Shown piece after piece: positions 1-6,848 of a stretch of 9,551 nt of DNA. Source of the stretch: JAIRQK01 sp047974135. GTDB taxonomy: Bacteria; Campylobacterota; Campylobacteria; Campylobacterales; Campylobacteraceae. Each line of letters opens with the position of its first letter. Position 1 is the first letter of the stretch. The stretch spans positions 1 to 9,551 of the forward strand of contig JBKECC010000086.1 in assembly GCA_047974135.1 (NCBI GenBank), read 5' to 3'. The translations under genes were made by a program, and so were the position numbers. The notes under the pieces are model-generated. The model searched no databases. It saw only the letters and a program-made list of their open reading frames with translations, and had not been told where the DNA came from.

Positions 1-84
1 AGCTATAGAACAACCATTACACTCTATACATCTATCTGTGTCTGTATAGAATTTCATACGAGATATGTTATTTGTACTACTCAT
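1..84 (-). CDS. fdhB: Formate dehydrogenase iron-sulfur subunit FdhB, N-terminal fragment (cut by window edge)
   Basis: Only the first 28 codons are inside the window. The protein starts MSSTNNISRMKF and reaches a ferredoxin-type cluster motif C-I-E-C-N-G-C (Cys19, Cys22, Cys25), the first [4Fe-4S] ligand set of the FdhB/HybA/DmsB family. In that family the subunit passes electrons from FdhA to a membrane cytochrome b subunit (FdhC). The ATG at 82-84 is supported by a purine-rich ribosome site, GGGGGAG, just upstream. It lies 10 bp after the fdhA stop, so the two are surely co-transcribed. No Tat signal is visible at its start, consistent with export as a complex riding on FdhA's signal. The rest of the protein, and probably fdhC, lies left of the window. 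Confidence 0.9.
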   Translation of the reverse strand, partial: MSSTNNISRMKFYTDTDRCIECNGCSIA

Positions 85-94
85 AATCTCCCCC

Positions 95-2953
95 TTACGC
101 TTTTTCTATGCGGCAGAGACCGCCTTTTGTTTCTGGAATCTGAGTGATGATGTCATATCCATAGTTTGTAACTGTGTTTGCACTCTCACCGATTGAATCA
201 GGAAGTGTTCCTTCTGGATAGTTCGATGCAAGGCTTTTGCCTTGAAAAACTCCTGCGAAGTGGAAAGGTAAAAATACTCTATCAGTACTTACTGCATAAG
301 TAAATCTAGCTTTTACTTTTATCTTTGTGCCTTCAGGTGAGTGAATCCAAACTAAATCTCCATTTCTAACACCAAGGTTTGCTGCTAAATCTGGATGCAT
401 GTCAACAAACATTTCAGGAACTAGGGCTGCAAGATACTTTGATGCTCTTTGCTCAACTCCAGCACCACTATGAGTAACAAGACGTCCAGTTACAAGGTTA
501 ATTGGGAAATCTTTTGCGAAATCACGTGATTGTTGCAACGATTTATACTTGATATCAACCCTAAAATGGTTCTTTTTGTCTTCATAAGATGGATACTCTT
601 TTGCCAAATCTGTTCTTGGTGAGTGAATTGGCTCTCTGTGAACTGGGATTGGATCTGGATAGTTCCAAACGATAGCTCTTGCTTTTGCATTTCCAATAGG
701 AGAAACATTTGCTTCAAGACATTTATTTACTAAAATTTGGCTGTAGTCAACTTTCCAGTTTGCTCCAACTATCGCTTTTTCTGCTTCTGTTAGTTTAATA
801 CCAAGAACTTGCTCGATGTTATCTTTTGTAATTTCAGGATATCCACCTTTTACTTTTGCATCTTTTACAGTTACACTGTCAGCAGCAAGTAAACTTACTC
901 CATCGCGCTCTAGTCCAAAGTTGTTTCTAAATCCACAACCACCACCATCATTTACGCTTATGTCAATGTTATATAGGTTAGGTGTACCACTGTGAGTTTC
1001 ACTCCAACAAGGCCAAGGAAGTCCATAAAACTCTTTTGCAAATTCTCCTCTTCCTCTTATAGTCACCTCATCAAATAGATGCCAATTGTCTGTGTGAGCT
1101 TTAACACGTTTTGATGTGATACCTGTCATACCAATAGTTTTTATAGTTCTTGCAATCTCATCTGTTGCATCTTCAGGCCATAAGAAATCTTCGTTATCAC
1201 CTTTTACTTGGATAACTTTTCCATTTTCTACGCCCATTTTCATACCACGAACAAGTTCTGTATAAAAACCTAATCTTTTTGCCATTTCAAATATAAAATC
1301 GTGGTCTGTTTTACTCTCAAACATTGGTTCCATAACTTTATATCTCCATTGAACAGAGCGGTTAGTTGCAACAACTGTTCCACTTGTCTCAAATTGAGAA
1401 GCTGCCGGCAGGATATACATATTATCTTTTCTATCAGTTAAAATAGCTGCCTCATTTACGAATGGATCAGTTAAAACAAGTAAATCAAGTCCATCAAGAC
1501 CTTCTTTAACTTTAGCTTGTTGTGCGATTGAAGTGATACCATTTCCTAAAACTAAGAGTGCGCGAAGTTTTGTTCCTGCATTATACATAGGATCTCCACC
1601 GTCTTTAACACCAGTAACTCCTGCCCACCAACCAGCAAGTGTGTATCCATTTTTGCCCATCATATCTTTTGCGCTAAAACGTGAAACTAAATAATCATAA
1701 TCAACGCCCCAAGATTGTGCAAAGTGTTTCCATGAACCTTCCGCAAAACCATAGTATCCTGGCAAGTTGTCAGATAAACAACCCATATCAGTTGCGCCTT
1801 GAACGTTATCATGTCCACGAAGAATGTTTGTTCCACCACCAACTTTACCCATATTTCCAAGAGCAAGTTGAACGATTGGAGCAAGTCTTGTATTTGAGCT
1901 TCCTACTGTGTGTTGAGTAAGTCCCATCGCCCAAAGCAGAGTTCCTGGACGATTCTCAGAATACATTTTTGTTATATTTTCTAAAATCTCTTTTTTAATG
2001 CCAGTTACATCCTCAACGATTTCTGGTGTCCATTTTTTAGATTCTTCACGGATTAAATCCATGCCGTAAGTTCTTGTATCTATAAACTCTTTATCTTCCC
2101 AACCATTTTTAAAGATGATATGGAGCATTCCATACATAAATGGTATGTCTGTTCCTGGGCGGATTTGAGCAAATATATCTGCTTTTGCTGCTGATTTTGT
2201 AAAGCGAGGGTCAACTACGATGATTTTCGCACCCTTCTCTTTTGCTTTTAATATATGTTGGAAACCAACTGGGTGATTTACCGCTGGATTACATCCAATA
2301 ATAAAAACAGCTTTTGTGTTTTGTATATCGTTCATTGAGTTTGTCATAGCACCATAACCCCATGTACTCGCCACACCGGCGACTGTTGTGCTGTGTCAAA
2401 TTCTTGCTTGGTGATCTATATTGTTAGTTCCAAAAAATGCTGCAAATTTTCTAAAATAGTAAGCTTGTTCATTGCTCATCTTTGCTGAACCCATGAACTG
2501 AACGCTATCTGGTCCACTTTCATCTTTTAAGGTTTTTAGCTTATTTGTTATCTCATCTAATGCTACATCCCAACTGATGCGTTTCCAGACTCCGTTTTCC
2601 TTTTTCATTGGGTACTTAAGTCTTGCGTGTGCTCTTGCAAAATCAATAACATCCGCACCCTTAGCACAGTGCCCACCATTGCTTAATGGATGGTCTTGAG
2701 CGACTTCTTGTCTTACCCAAACTCCATTGTGCACTTCAGCTTTTACTCCACAGCCAACAGAACAAACCGTACAGATAGTTTTTACAATTTTTGAGCCAGG
2801 AAATGGGTTTTTTACCTCATCTTCAGTTGCCGCTCTTGTAACGCCACTATTTGCAAATGTTGAAGTTGCTCCAAAAGCAGTTGCAACCGCAGCCATTTTT
2901 AAAAAACTTCTTCTTCCGATTTTGCTTGTTAGAGTTCTTGTTGCTTCTTGCAT
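95..2953 (-). CDS. fdhA: Selenocysteine-containing formate dehydrogenase catalytic subunit FdhA (952 aa, TGA at 2396-2398 read as Sec186)
   Basis: Periplasmic formate dehydrogenase, oxidising formate to CO2 at a molybdenum or tungsten bis-pterin guanine dinucleotide centre. The ATG at 2951-2953 has a good AAGGAG site 5 nt upstream. In order: a Tat signal (GRRSFLKM, Arg14-Arg15) followed by a hydrophobic stretch; a [4Fe-4S] motif with Cys61, Cys64, Cys68 and Cys96; then D-H-Q-A-R-I, a TGA codon, and H-S-T-T-V-A-G-V in the same frame. This is the family's active-site signature, where Sec (or Cys) ligates the metal and His follows. The frame then runs uninterrupted for 766 more codons through the molybdopterin-binding and C-terminal dinucleotide-binding domains to TAA at 95-97. 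A gene caller that ignores recoding gives two false genes: 2396-2953, and 95-2374 starting at a GTG. Length is normal for the family. FdhB follows after 10 bp. The metal in vivo is not shown by the sequence; the neighbouring tungstate transporter suggests W. Confidence 0.96.
2366..2398 (-). promoter_or_regulatory. Sec codon (TGA) and bacterial SECIS hairpin of fdhA
   Basis: The TGA at 2396-2398 is followed, within the coding sequence, by a hairpin with stem UCGCC/GGCGA (2378-2382 with 2368-2372) and loop GGUGU (2373-2377). The loop GGU begins exactly 18 nt after the UGA, the same distance as the GGU loop of the E. coli fdhF SECIS element as I recall it, and such an exposed GGU is what SelB recognises. 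It implies that selA, selB, selC and selD lie elsewhere in the genome. Pairing was done by eye. Confidence 0.85.
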
Positions 2954-2979
2954 GTAAACTCCTTAATCTTTAATCATTG

Positions 2980-3177
2980 TTAATGGGCAGCTTTATAATA
3001 TTCTTCCCATGTAGGTGTCTTTTTGTATAAAATCTCTTTTTTGTTAGATTTTCCAGACACAACGCCATTGTCTACGTTTTTACCTTTTGTACTTGCCAAA
3101 GTTACTCCAGCGATGCCGACAACGCTAGAAGCCACTAAGGCTTTCTTGATAAAAACACGTCTTGAGTTTTGTATCAT
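2980..3177 (-). CDS. Small Tat-signal protein of formate dehydrogenase loci (65 aa)
   Basis: A 65-residue protein that is almost all export signal: S-R-R-V-F-I-K-K (Arg6-Arg7), a hydrophobic segment to about residue 29, a polar linker rich in Lys, Gly and Asn, and the tail YKKTPTWEEYY (residues 51-61). This fits the small family known as 'formate dehydrogenase region TAT target' (TIGR02811 as I remember it), whose tail motif is Y-[HRK]-x-[TS]-...-[YF]-Y. The C. jejuni counterpart by gene order would be Cj1513c. The role is unknown; proposals are a small subunit or assembly factor of the Fdh complex. There are no Cys residues, so a bound iron-sulfur cluster is unlikely. The ATG at 3175-3177 has AAGGAG 6 nt upstream, and fdhA starts 26 bp downstream with an almost identical ribosome site, so the two are probably made together. 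Confidence 0.88.
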   Translation of the reverse strand: MIQNSRRVFIKKALVASSVVGIAGVTLASTKGKNVDNGVVSGKSNKKEILYKKTPTWEEYYKAAH

Positions 3178-3229
3178 ACTAAACTCCTTGTATTTTGTTT
3201 TAAACCCTTAAAAAAAGGCTTTCTCACCC

Positions 3230-3239
3230 TTACATGTAA
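3230..3239. repeat. TTACATGTAA palindrome, copy 1 (fdhM to small Tat gene gap)
   Basis: Exact copy of a 10-bp palindrome that recurs at 6028-6039, 6830-6841 and 7655-7666 (those three extend to TTTACATGTAAA). This copy lies in the 69-bp gap between fdhM and the Tat-signal gene. It is not clearly part of a terminator. Confidence 0.6.
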
Positions 3240-3246
3240 ATAAAGG

Positions 3247-3969
3247 TCAAAAAGCATTTTTAACTCTTTTTTCTGTATCTCTTTTTGCTTTGTTTTTCTC
3301 TCTTCTCTCACTCTCAGAGCGTGAAATATTTTGTGGATTCTTCAAATCAATAAGTCCCACTTTCTCTACTTCAAAGTAGAGTCTTTCAAACTCCATAAAT
3401 GCATTAAGTAAAATAGCTACATCTTTATATAAATCACTACATGGATGGTTAAACATCTCATTTATAAAAGTATCTATAAATGGATTTATAACTTCGCTAA
3501 AAAGACAGTGCCCAAGTGATGCATACTCCTCTTTTCCCTCTAAAATAAGCTCTGTTAACTCATACATAAAAACAAGTAAAAAACCAACGCTATCTTCTGG
3601 TTCTTTGAAATTTTTCTCATCTCTTCTAATCTTTGTTTTTGCTAGAAAATTTTTTACTTCAAGCTGTTTTTTACCACCTTCTATACCATCATCATAATAC
3701 GAAGCAGTATTTCTTACTATCTTGTTGCTTATTAAGTGAAAAACTTGATCATACTCTTTAACAAATGCTTCTTCGCCTTGTTCATTAAAAGCTTTGTAAA
3801 GTCTTTGCATTGCATCTCTGCTATTTTCATCAAGAGGATTTTCTATCAAATATGGTAAGCTTTCCTTAACACCAAAGAATCTATCATCTTTGTAAGAGAA
3901 TGTTAGTAACTTGCTAAGAATACCGTAGTATACGGCTCTTGATTTGTTTAATCCAGCTTTGTTTATCAT
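3247..3969 (-). CDS. fdhM: TorD/DmsD-family chaperone for formate dehydrogenase maturation (FdhM-like, 240 aa)
   Basis: A cytoplasmic helical chaperone of the TorD/DmsD/NarJ superfamily. Such proteins bind the Tat signal and apo-enzyme of molybdo- or tungstoenzymes until cofactor and clusters are in place. The family signature E-P-x-D-[HS]...F-M is present as EPEDSVGFLLVFM (residues 123-135), after the N-terminal R-A-x-x-Y-x-x-L-S segment also typical of the family. The C-terminal 25 or so residues are highly charged and basic, probably disordered. I chose the ATG at 3967-3969, with AGG 7 nt upstream. The frame stays open to a TTG at 4048-4050, but that has no ribosome site and would prepend an atypical 27 residues. 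It is the first gene of the fdh operon, 69 bp before the small Tat protein. The same order in C. jejuni (Cj1514c, called FdhM) supports the role; family assignment is firm, client specificity is inferred. Confidence 0.85.
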   Translation of the reverse strand: MINKAGLNKSRAVYYGILSKLLTFSYKDDRFFGVKESLPYLIENPLDENSRDAMQRLYKAFNEQGEEAFVKEYDQVFHLISNKIVRNTASYYDDGIEGGKKQLEVKNFLAKTKIRRDEKNFKEPEDSVGFLLVFMYELTELILEGKEEYASLGHCLFSEVINPFIDTFINEMFNHPCSDLYKDVAILLNAFMEFERLYFEVEKVGLIDLKNPQNISRSESERREKNKAKRDTEKRVKNAF

Positions 3970-4064
3970 GTTTTTACCTATTTTTCCTCTTAAACTTAAC
4001 TCAAAAAAGAGTAAGTTTATCTTTGTTAGTAAACTTTTCTTTACCAACAATGAGAATTTATCAA

Positions 4065-4070
4065 ATTGTA
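4065..4070 (-). promoter_or_regulatory. Candidate -10 box of the fdh operon promoter
   Basis: On the minus strand TACAAT lies 96 bp before the fdhM ATG, in T-rich DNA typical of sigma-70 promoters of this phylum, which lack a conserved -35 box. A second possible box, TATACT (4075-4080), is close by. Either would give a leader of roughly 90-100 nt. Prediction only. Confidence 0.4.
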
Positions 4071-4102
4071 GCTTAGTATATGTTTAAGAATTTTTTAAGA
4101 TA

Positions 4103-4123
4103 AATATGCTAATTTTGCATATT
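4103..4123. promoter_or_regulatory. Putative operator upstream of the fdh operon, AATATGC-N7-GCATATT
   Basis: A perfect inverted repeat: AATATGC (4103-4109), a 7-bp spacer, and GCATATT (4117-4123). It lies 33-58 bp upstream of the candidate -10 box, in a position suited to an activator. It matches 18 of 21 positions of the element in the tupA leader region (5028-5048), including the spacer bases AATTTTG. A dimeric repressor or activator responding to tungstate or molybdate is the natural reading. The regulator itself is not in the window. Confidence 0.55.
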
Positions 4124-4143
4124 AAATATATATGTGGCTTTTT

Positions 4144-4172
4144 AAGGGATACTTAATAAAATATCCCTTTTT
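4144..4172. terminator. Hairpin after tupA, terminator-like
   Basis: Perfect 8-bp stem AAGGGATA (4144-4151) with TATCCCTT (4162-4169), loop of 10 nt, placed just past the tupA stop (4178-4180). The run of five T (4168-4172, overlapping the stem end) is on the plus strand, so the classical U-tract faces the wrong way for tupA; reading as tupA is transcribed, A residues lie on both sides. It may still end or protect the tupA message and would stop plus-strand read-through toward tupA. Confidence 0.5.
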
Positions 4173-4177
4173 GAGTG

Positions 4178-5011
4178 TTATTGTCTTGTTTTAAAGTCAG
4201 GAGTAAAGAGTTGTTTATCAAGTAGTTTAAAATCAGCTATAAATTGTTGGATTTTATCCGATGTTATCCAATTGGTAAACTTTTTTGCACCCTCATAGTC
4301 GGCATTTGAACAACGAGCTGGATTTACAGCCATGAGAGAGTAAAAGTTTTTAAGATTGTCATCACCTTCTAAAACAATAACAAGTGGTGGATTTCCCTTA
4401 TGATTTGCTTCATATTTTATAAAAGTTCCACGGTCAGTTAAAGTTATACCTTTTTGCTCTTCTGCAATGTTTATAGTTGCTATCATGCCTTGTCCACTTT
4501 CAATATACCAACTTTGTTTCTCTGGTACACTTCCAACTGCAGCACTCCAAACTTCTCTCTCTTTATTGTGAGTGCCAGACTTGTCACCACGTGAGACAAA
4601 CTTTATCTTATCGGCTTCTACAATTTTAAATGCTTCTGCGATATTTTTGCCACTAAAAAGCTCTTTATATTTTGGTGCTCCAACAATCACAAAATCATTG
4701 TACATGATAGGAGTTCTATCAATCCCAAAGCCATTTTTTACATACTCTAACTCTGCTTTTGGTGAGTGCACAAAAACGATACTTACATCACAATTTTCGC
4801 CAAGTTTTAGTGCATTTCCAGTTCCAACTGCCACCCATTTTAAATCAACACCAGTATCTTTTTTATACTCTGGTGCTAAAACATCAAGTAGTCCTGTGTT
4901 GTCTGTGCTTGTTGTAGTTGCCATTTTAAGTTCAGCTGCATTTAGCGTAATTCCTAGAAGCAGTGAAGCTAGCAAAATCTTGGATTTAAATCCACTTTTT
5001 AATGAAAACAT
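4178..5011 (-). CDS. tupA: Tungstate ABC transporter, periplasmic binding protein TupA (277 aa)
   Basis: Captures tungstate in the periplasm and delivers it to TupB. A signal peptide (Lys-rich start, hydrophobic core at residues 12-23, cleavage near N-A-A at 24-26) is followed by the oxyanion-binding TTTSTDNTG (32-40), the segment NCDVSIVFVHSPKAE (73-87), and SRGDKSGTHNKE (140-151). The last two are diagnostic of the TupA/WtpA-like group as opposed to ModA-type molybdate binders. Length is normal. The ATG at 5009-5011 has AAGGAG 8 nt upstream. It is transcribed away from tupB-tupC across a 115-bp intergenic region holding candidate operators, an arrangement in which binding protein and membrane components can be tuned separately. 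Selectivity for W over Mo is a family property and not proven here. Confidence 0.93.
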   Translation of the reverse strand: MFSLKSGFKSKILLASLLLGITLNAAELKMATTTSTDNTGLLDVLAPEYKKDTGVDLKWVAVGTGNALKLGENCDVSIVFVHSPKAELEYVKNGFGIDRTPIMYNDFVIVGAPKYKELFSGKNIAEAFKIVEADKIKFVSRGDKSGTHNKEREVWSAAVGSVPEKQSWYIESGQGMIATINIAEEQKGITLTDRGTFIKYEANHKGNPPLVIVLEGDDNLKNFYSLMAVNPARCSNADYEGAKKFTNWITSDKIQQFIADFKLLDKQLFTPDFKTRQ

Positions 5012-5027
5012 TAGTTTATCTCCTTAT

Positions 5028-5048
5028 AATATGCAAATTTTGAATATC
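5028..5048. promoter_or_regulatory. Putative operator in the tupA-tupB intergenic region
   Basis: The element begins AATATGC and carries AATTTTG in the middle and ATAT near the end, matching the fdh element (4103-4123) at 18 of 21 bases in the same orientation relative to the downstream gene. It lies between the tupA ribosome site (5020-5025) and the candidate tupA -10 box (5052-5057), so a protein bound here would block transcription of tupA. The right arm is less symmetric than in the fdh copy. Confidence 0.55.
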
Positions 5049-5051
5049 GCA

Positions 5052-5057
5052 ATTGTA
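5052..5057 (-). promoter_or_regulatory. Candidate -10 box of the tupA promoter
   Basis: On the minus strand TGGTACAAT reads as an extended -10 box, with a start of transcription expected near 5045 and a leader of about 34 nt that contains the AAGGAG site. Prediction only. Confidence 0.45.
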
Positions 5058-5070
5058 CCATTTTATAGGG

Positions 5071-5079
5071 AATATGCAA
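5071..5079. promoter_or_regulatory. Second copy of AATATGCAA in the tupA-tupB intergenic region
   Basis: Exact repeat of the nine bases at 5028-5036, 43 bp further on, about four helical turns. It falls just upstream of the candidate tupA -10 box and about 17-25 bp upstream of the candidate tupB -10 box, so a regulator bound at both copies could control both divergent promoters. The reverse complement of the same nonamer is at 4115-4123 in the fdh operator. Confidence 0.45.
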
Positions 5080-5095
5080 GAAAAAAACATTGTTT

Positions 5096-5101
5096 TAAAA
5101 T
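5096..5101 (+). promoter_or_regulatory. Candidate -10 box of the tupB-tupC promoter
   Basis: TAAAAT preceded by a T-rich stretch gives a predicted start near 5108 and a short leader carrying AGGA (5116-5119), 7 nt before the tupB ATG. A TATATA at 5110-5115 is an alternative but would leave almost no leader. Prediction only. Confidence 0.35.
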
Positions 5102-5126
5102 AACGCTTTATATATAGGAAAATATA

Positions 5127-5819
5127 ATGGATTTTATATTTGATGGAGTAAAAGAAGCCTTTTGGTTGCTTTTAAATCTAGATGATGAAACATTTTCAGC
5201 CATAAAAATAACTGTTTATACATCTACTATTTCTATAATTTTTAGTTTAATTATGGGATTGCCACTTGGCTTTATTTTAGGCTTTTTTGAGTTTCGTGGA
5301 AGAAAGTTTTTAAGGCTTATATCTGACACTCTACTAGCCATTCCAACTGTTGTTATTGGACTTATGGTTTATGCTTTTATCTCTTATCGTGGCCCTCTTG
5401 GAGAGCTTGGACTTCTTTATACTGACAAAGGTATAATCATAGGACAAACGCTTCTAGCCCTTCCTATCGTCATTTCACTCAGTGCTTCGGCGATTGAGGG
5501 AATGGATAAAAAATTAAGACTAACCCTTGCATCTTTTGGACTTACTCTTACTCAAACTATCAAAAGTGTTATTTGGGAGTTGAGACACTCACTAATCGCT
5601 ACAGGAGTTACCGCGTATGGGAGAGTTGTGGCTGAAGTTGGCGTTGCTATGATGATTGGCGGAAATATAAAATGGTTTACAAGAACTATCACAACAGCTA
5701 TATCTTTAGAGACAAGTAAAGGCGAATTTGCTATGGGAATAGCTCTTGGTATAGTTTTGGTTCTTATAGCTTTTAGCGTAAATCTTGTACTGTTTTTCTT
5801 AAAAAGAAGAGCTGTATGA
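5127..5819 (+). CDS. tupB: Tungstate ABC transporter permease TupB (230 aa)
   Basis: Inner-membrane channel subunit of the Tup importer, working as a homodimer in this family. About five membrane segments can be seen by eye: roughly 28-54, 66-88, 102-124, one in the 155-180 region around the cytoplasmic EAA-type loop, and 200-226. The sequence GRVVAEVGVAMMIGGN follows the coupling loop and is typical of tungstate/molybdate and phosphate-like permeases. The 230-residue length is usual for TupB. The start is set by AGGA 7 nt upstream. The end overlaps tupC by 4 bp (ATGA), so the two are translationally coupled and likely made in fixed ratio. Confidence 0.92.
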   Translation: MDFIFDGVKEAFWLLLNLDDETFSAIKITVYTSTISIIFSLIMGLPLGFILGFFEFRGRKFLRLISDTLLAIPTVVIGLMVYAFISYRGPLGELGLLYTDKGIIIGQTLLALPIVISLSASAIEGMDKKLRLTLASFGLTLTQTIKSVIWELRHSLIATGVTAYGRVVAEVGVAMMIGGNIKWFTRTITTAISLETSKGEFAMGIALGIVLVLIAFSVNLVLFFLKRRAV

Positions 5820-6829
5820 GCCTATACAAAATAGAAAATTTAAAACAGATATATACAAATAAACCAGTGCTTGATATATCACACTTAGAAATTAAAAAAG
5901 GCGAGATTTTAGGCATTGTTGGAAGCAATGGAAGCGGCAAAAGCACGCTTTTAAGACATTTAGCATTTTTAGAAAAAGAGAAAAGTGGCACTTTAGAGTA
6001 TAAAGGCTTTGGTTTTTCAAATATTCCTTTACATGTAAAAAGAGAAATATCTATACTTTTAAGTGAGCCTTATCTCTTAAAAAGAAGTGTTAAAGAAAAT
6101 CTTCTTTATGGTTTAAGTGTGCGAGATGATAAAAAAAGTTTTGAAGATAGAGTCCATGAAGTGATGAGTTTAGTTGGACTAAACCCAGCAAAATTTTTAC
6201 ATAGAGCTTGGCATGAACTCTCAAGTGGAGAAAAACAAAGAGTAGCATTTGGGGCAAGACTTATCTTAAAACCAGAAGTTTTACTACTTGATGAACCTAC
6301 AAATAGTTTAGATTTTAGCGGTATTCCTGAGTTTTCAAATGCGATAATGCACGCAAACAAAGAGTGGGGAACAACATTTGTCATAGCAACTCACGATTTA
6401 GGCTGGTTAAGCACACTTGCAAATAGAAAAATAGGGCTACACTTTGGAAAACTTATAGAATTTTCCACTACAAATCTTCTTCTTGGAAAGTGGCACGAGA
6501 GTGAAAAATCTATCTCTTACACTTTTGGCGACAATCAAAAAATAACTTTTCTGCAAAAACGACAAATCGGTGAACAAAGAGGAGTTGCTATAAATCCACG
6601 AGATATAAAAATCTCTTCAAATGATAATTTTAAAAGTGGAATAACTCTAAAAGCAATCATCAAAGAGATTAGTTATTTTGAAAAAACAGATGAAATGAGC
6701 ATAAAAGTAAGTATTGGCAATACTCTTTTGGAATGCATAAAACAAAGTAGCACCTTTCAAAAAGACAAACTTTTTCCTTCACAGAGTGTATATATAAACT
6801 TCAAAGAGAATGATGTAAAAAATATGTAG
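5816..6829 (+). CDS. tupC: Tungstate ABC transporter ATP-binding protein TupC (337 aa, with TOBE-like C-terminus)
   Basis: ATPase that powers tungstate uptake. It has Walker A GSNGSGKST (36-44), signature LSSGEKQR (135-142), Walker B LLLDEP (156-161), D-loop SLD (164-166) and switch His193 in ATHD. The Q-loop is unusual: where ABC proteins normally have Gln, the sequence is I-L-L-S83-E-P-Y-L-L, so the glutamine that contacts Mg and the permease is replaced by Ser. After the core (to about 230) lies an extra C-terminal region of about 100 residues. Within it, GVAINPRDIKIS and SGITLKAIIKEISYFE look like a TOBE-type beta domain, which in molybdate and related ATPases can bind the oxyanion and inhibit transport (inference by resemblance). 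The ATG overlaps the tupB stop. The gene ends at a convergent terminator. Confidence 0.92.
   Translation: MSLYKIENLKQIYTNKPVLDISHLEIKKGEILGIVGSNGSGKSTLLRHLAFLEKEKSGTLEYKGFGFSNIPLHVKREISILLSEPYLLKRSVKENLLYGLSVRDDKKSFEDRVHEVMSLVGLNPAKFLHRAWHELSSGEKQRVAFGARLILKPEVLLLDEPTNSLDFSGIPEFSNAIMHANKEWGTTFVIATHDLGWLSTLANRKIGLHFGKLIEFSTTNLLLGKWHESEKSISYTFGDNQKITFLQKRQIGEQRGVAINPRDIKISSNDNFKSGITLKAIIKEISYFEKTDEMSIKVSIGNTLLECIKQSSTFQKDKLFPSQSVYINFKENDVKNM
6028..6039. repeat. TTTACATGTAAA palindrome, copy 2 (inside tupC)
   Basis: A 12-bp perfect palindrome in the coding sequence of tupC, where it encodes part of P-L-H-V-K (residues 71-75), between the nucleotide-binding motifs. The copy inside the HAD gene also encodes L-H-V-K, although the proteins are unrelated. 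Confidence 0.6.
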
Positions 6830-6848
6830 TTTACATGTAAACTTTTTT
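6828..6848. terminator. Bidirectional terminator between tupC and the HAD hydrolase gene
   Basis: A perfect 16-bp palindrome, AGTTTACATGTAAACT (6828-6843), folds as a 6-bp stem with a CATG loop. On the plus strand it is followed by T's through 6848, and on the minus strand by a T-rich stretch (complement of the A-run near 6816-6822). It uses the last two bases of the tupC stop TAG, and its T-run enters the stop codon TAA of the HAD gene (6847-6849). This is a very compact shared end for two converging transcripts. Confidence 0.7.

Noticed and set aside
95..2374. Separate 759-aa protein starting at GTG 2372-2374, as a second gene or a pseudogene fragment
   Set aside because: It is in the same frame as 2396-2953 across a single TGA at the selenocysteine position; together they form one full-length FdhA.
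3210..3231. Attenuator between fdhM and the small Tat gene (AAGG, 9-nt loop, CCTT, then T-run on the minus strand)
   Set aside because: The stem is only 4 bp, too weak to call a terminator, though the T-run is real and a partial attenuator cannot be excluded.
3970..4050. 27-codon N-terminal extension of FdhM from a TTG
   Set aside because: No ribosome site before the TTG, and TorD-family proteins start close to the MINKAGLNKSRAVYY segment, which has its own AGG-preceded ATG.
5102..5115. Possible E. coli-type ModE half-site (AACGCTTTATATATA-like)
   Set aside because: Only a loose match to the remembered CGCTATATA half-site in very AT-rich DNA and without the inverted partner; the AATATGC element is better supported.
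4572..5117. 181-codon open frame on the plus strand opposite tupA
   Set aside because: It lies antisense to a well-supported gene, its product is Ser/Pro-rich with no recognisable domain, and it runs into the tup promoter region; a shadow of tupA codon use.
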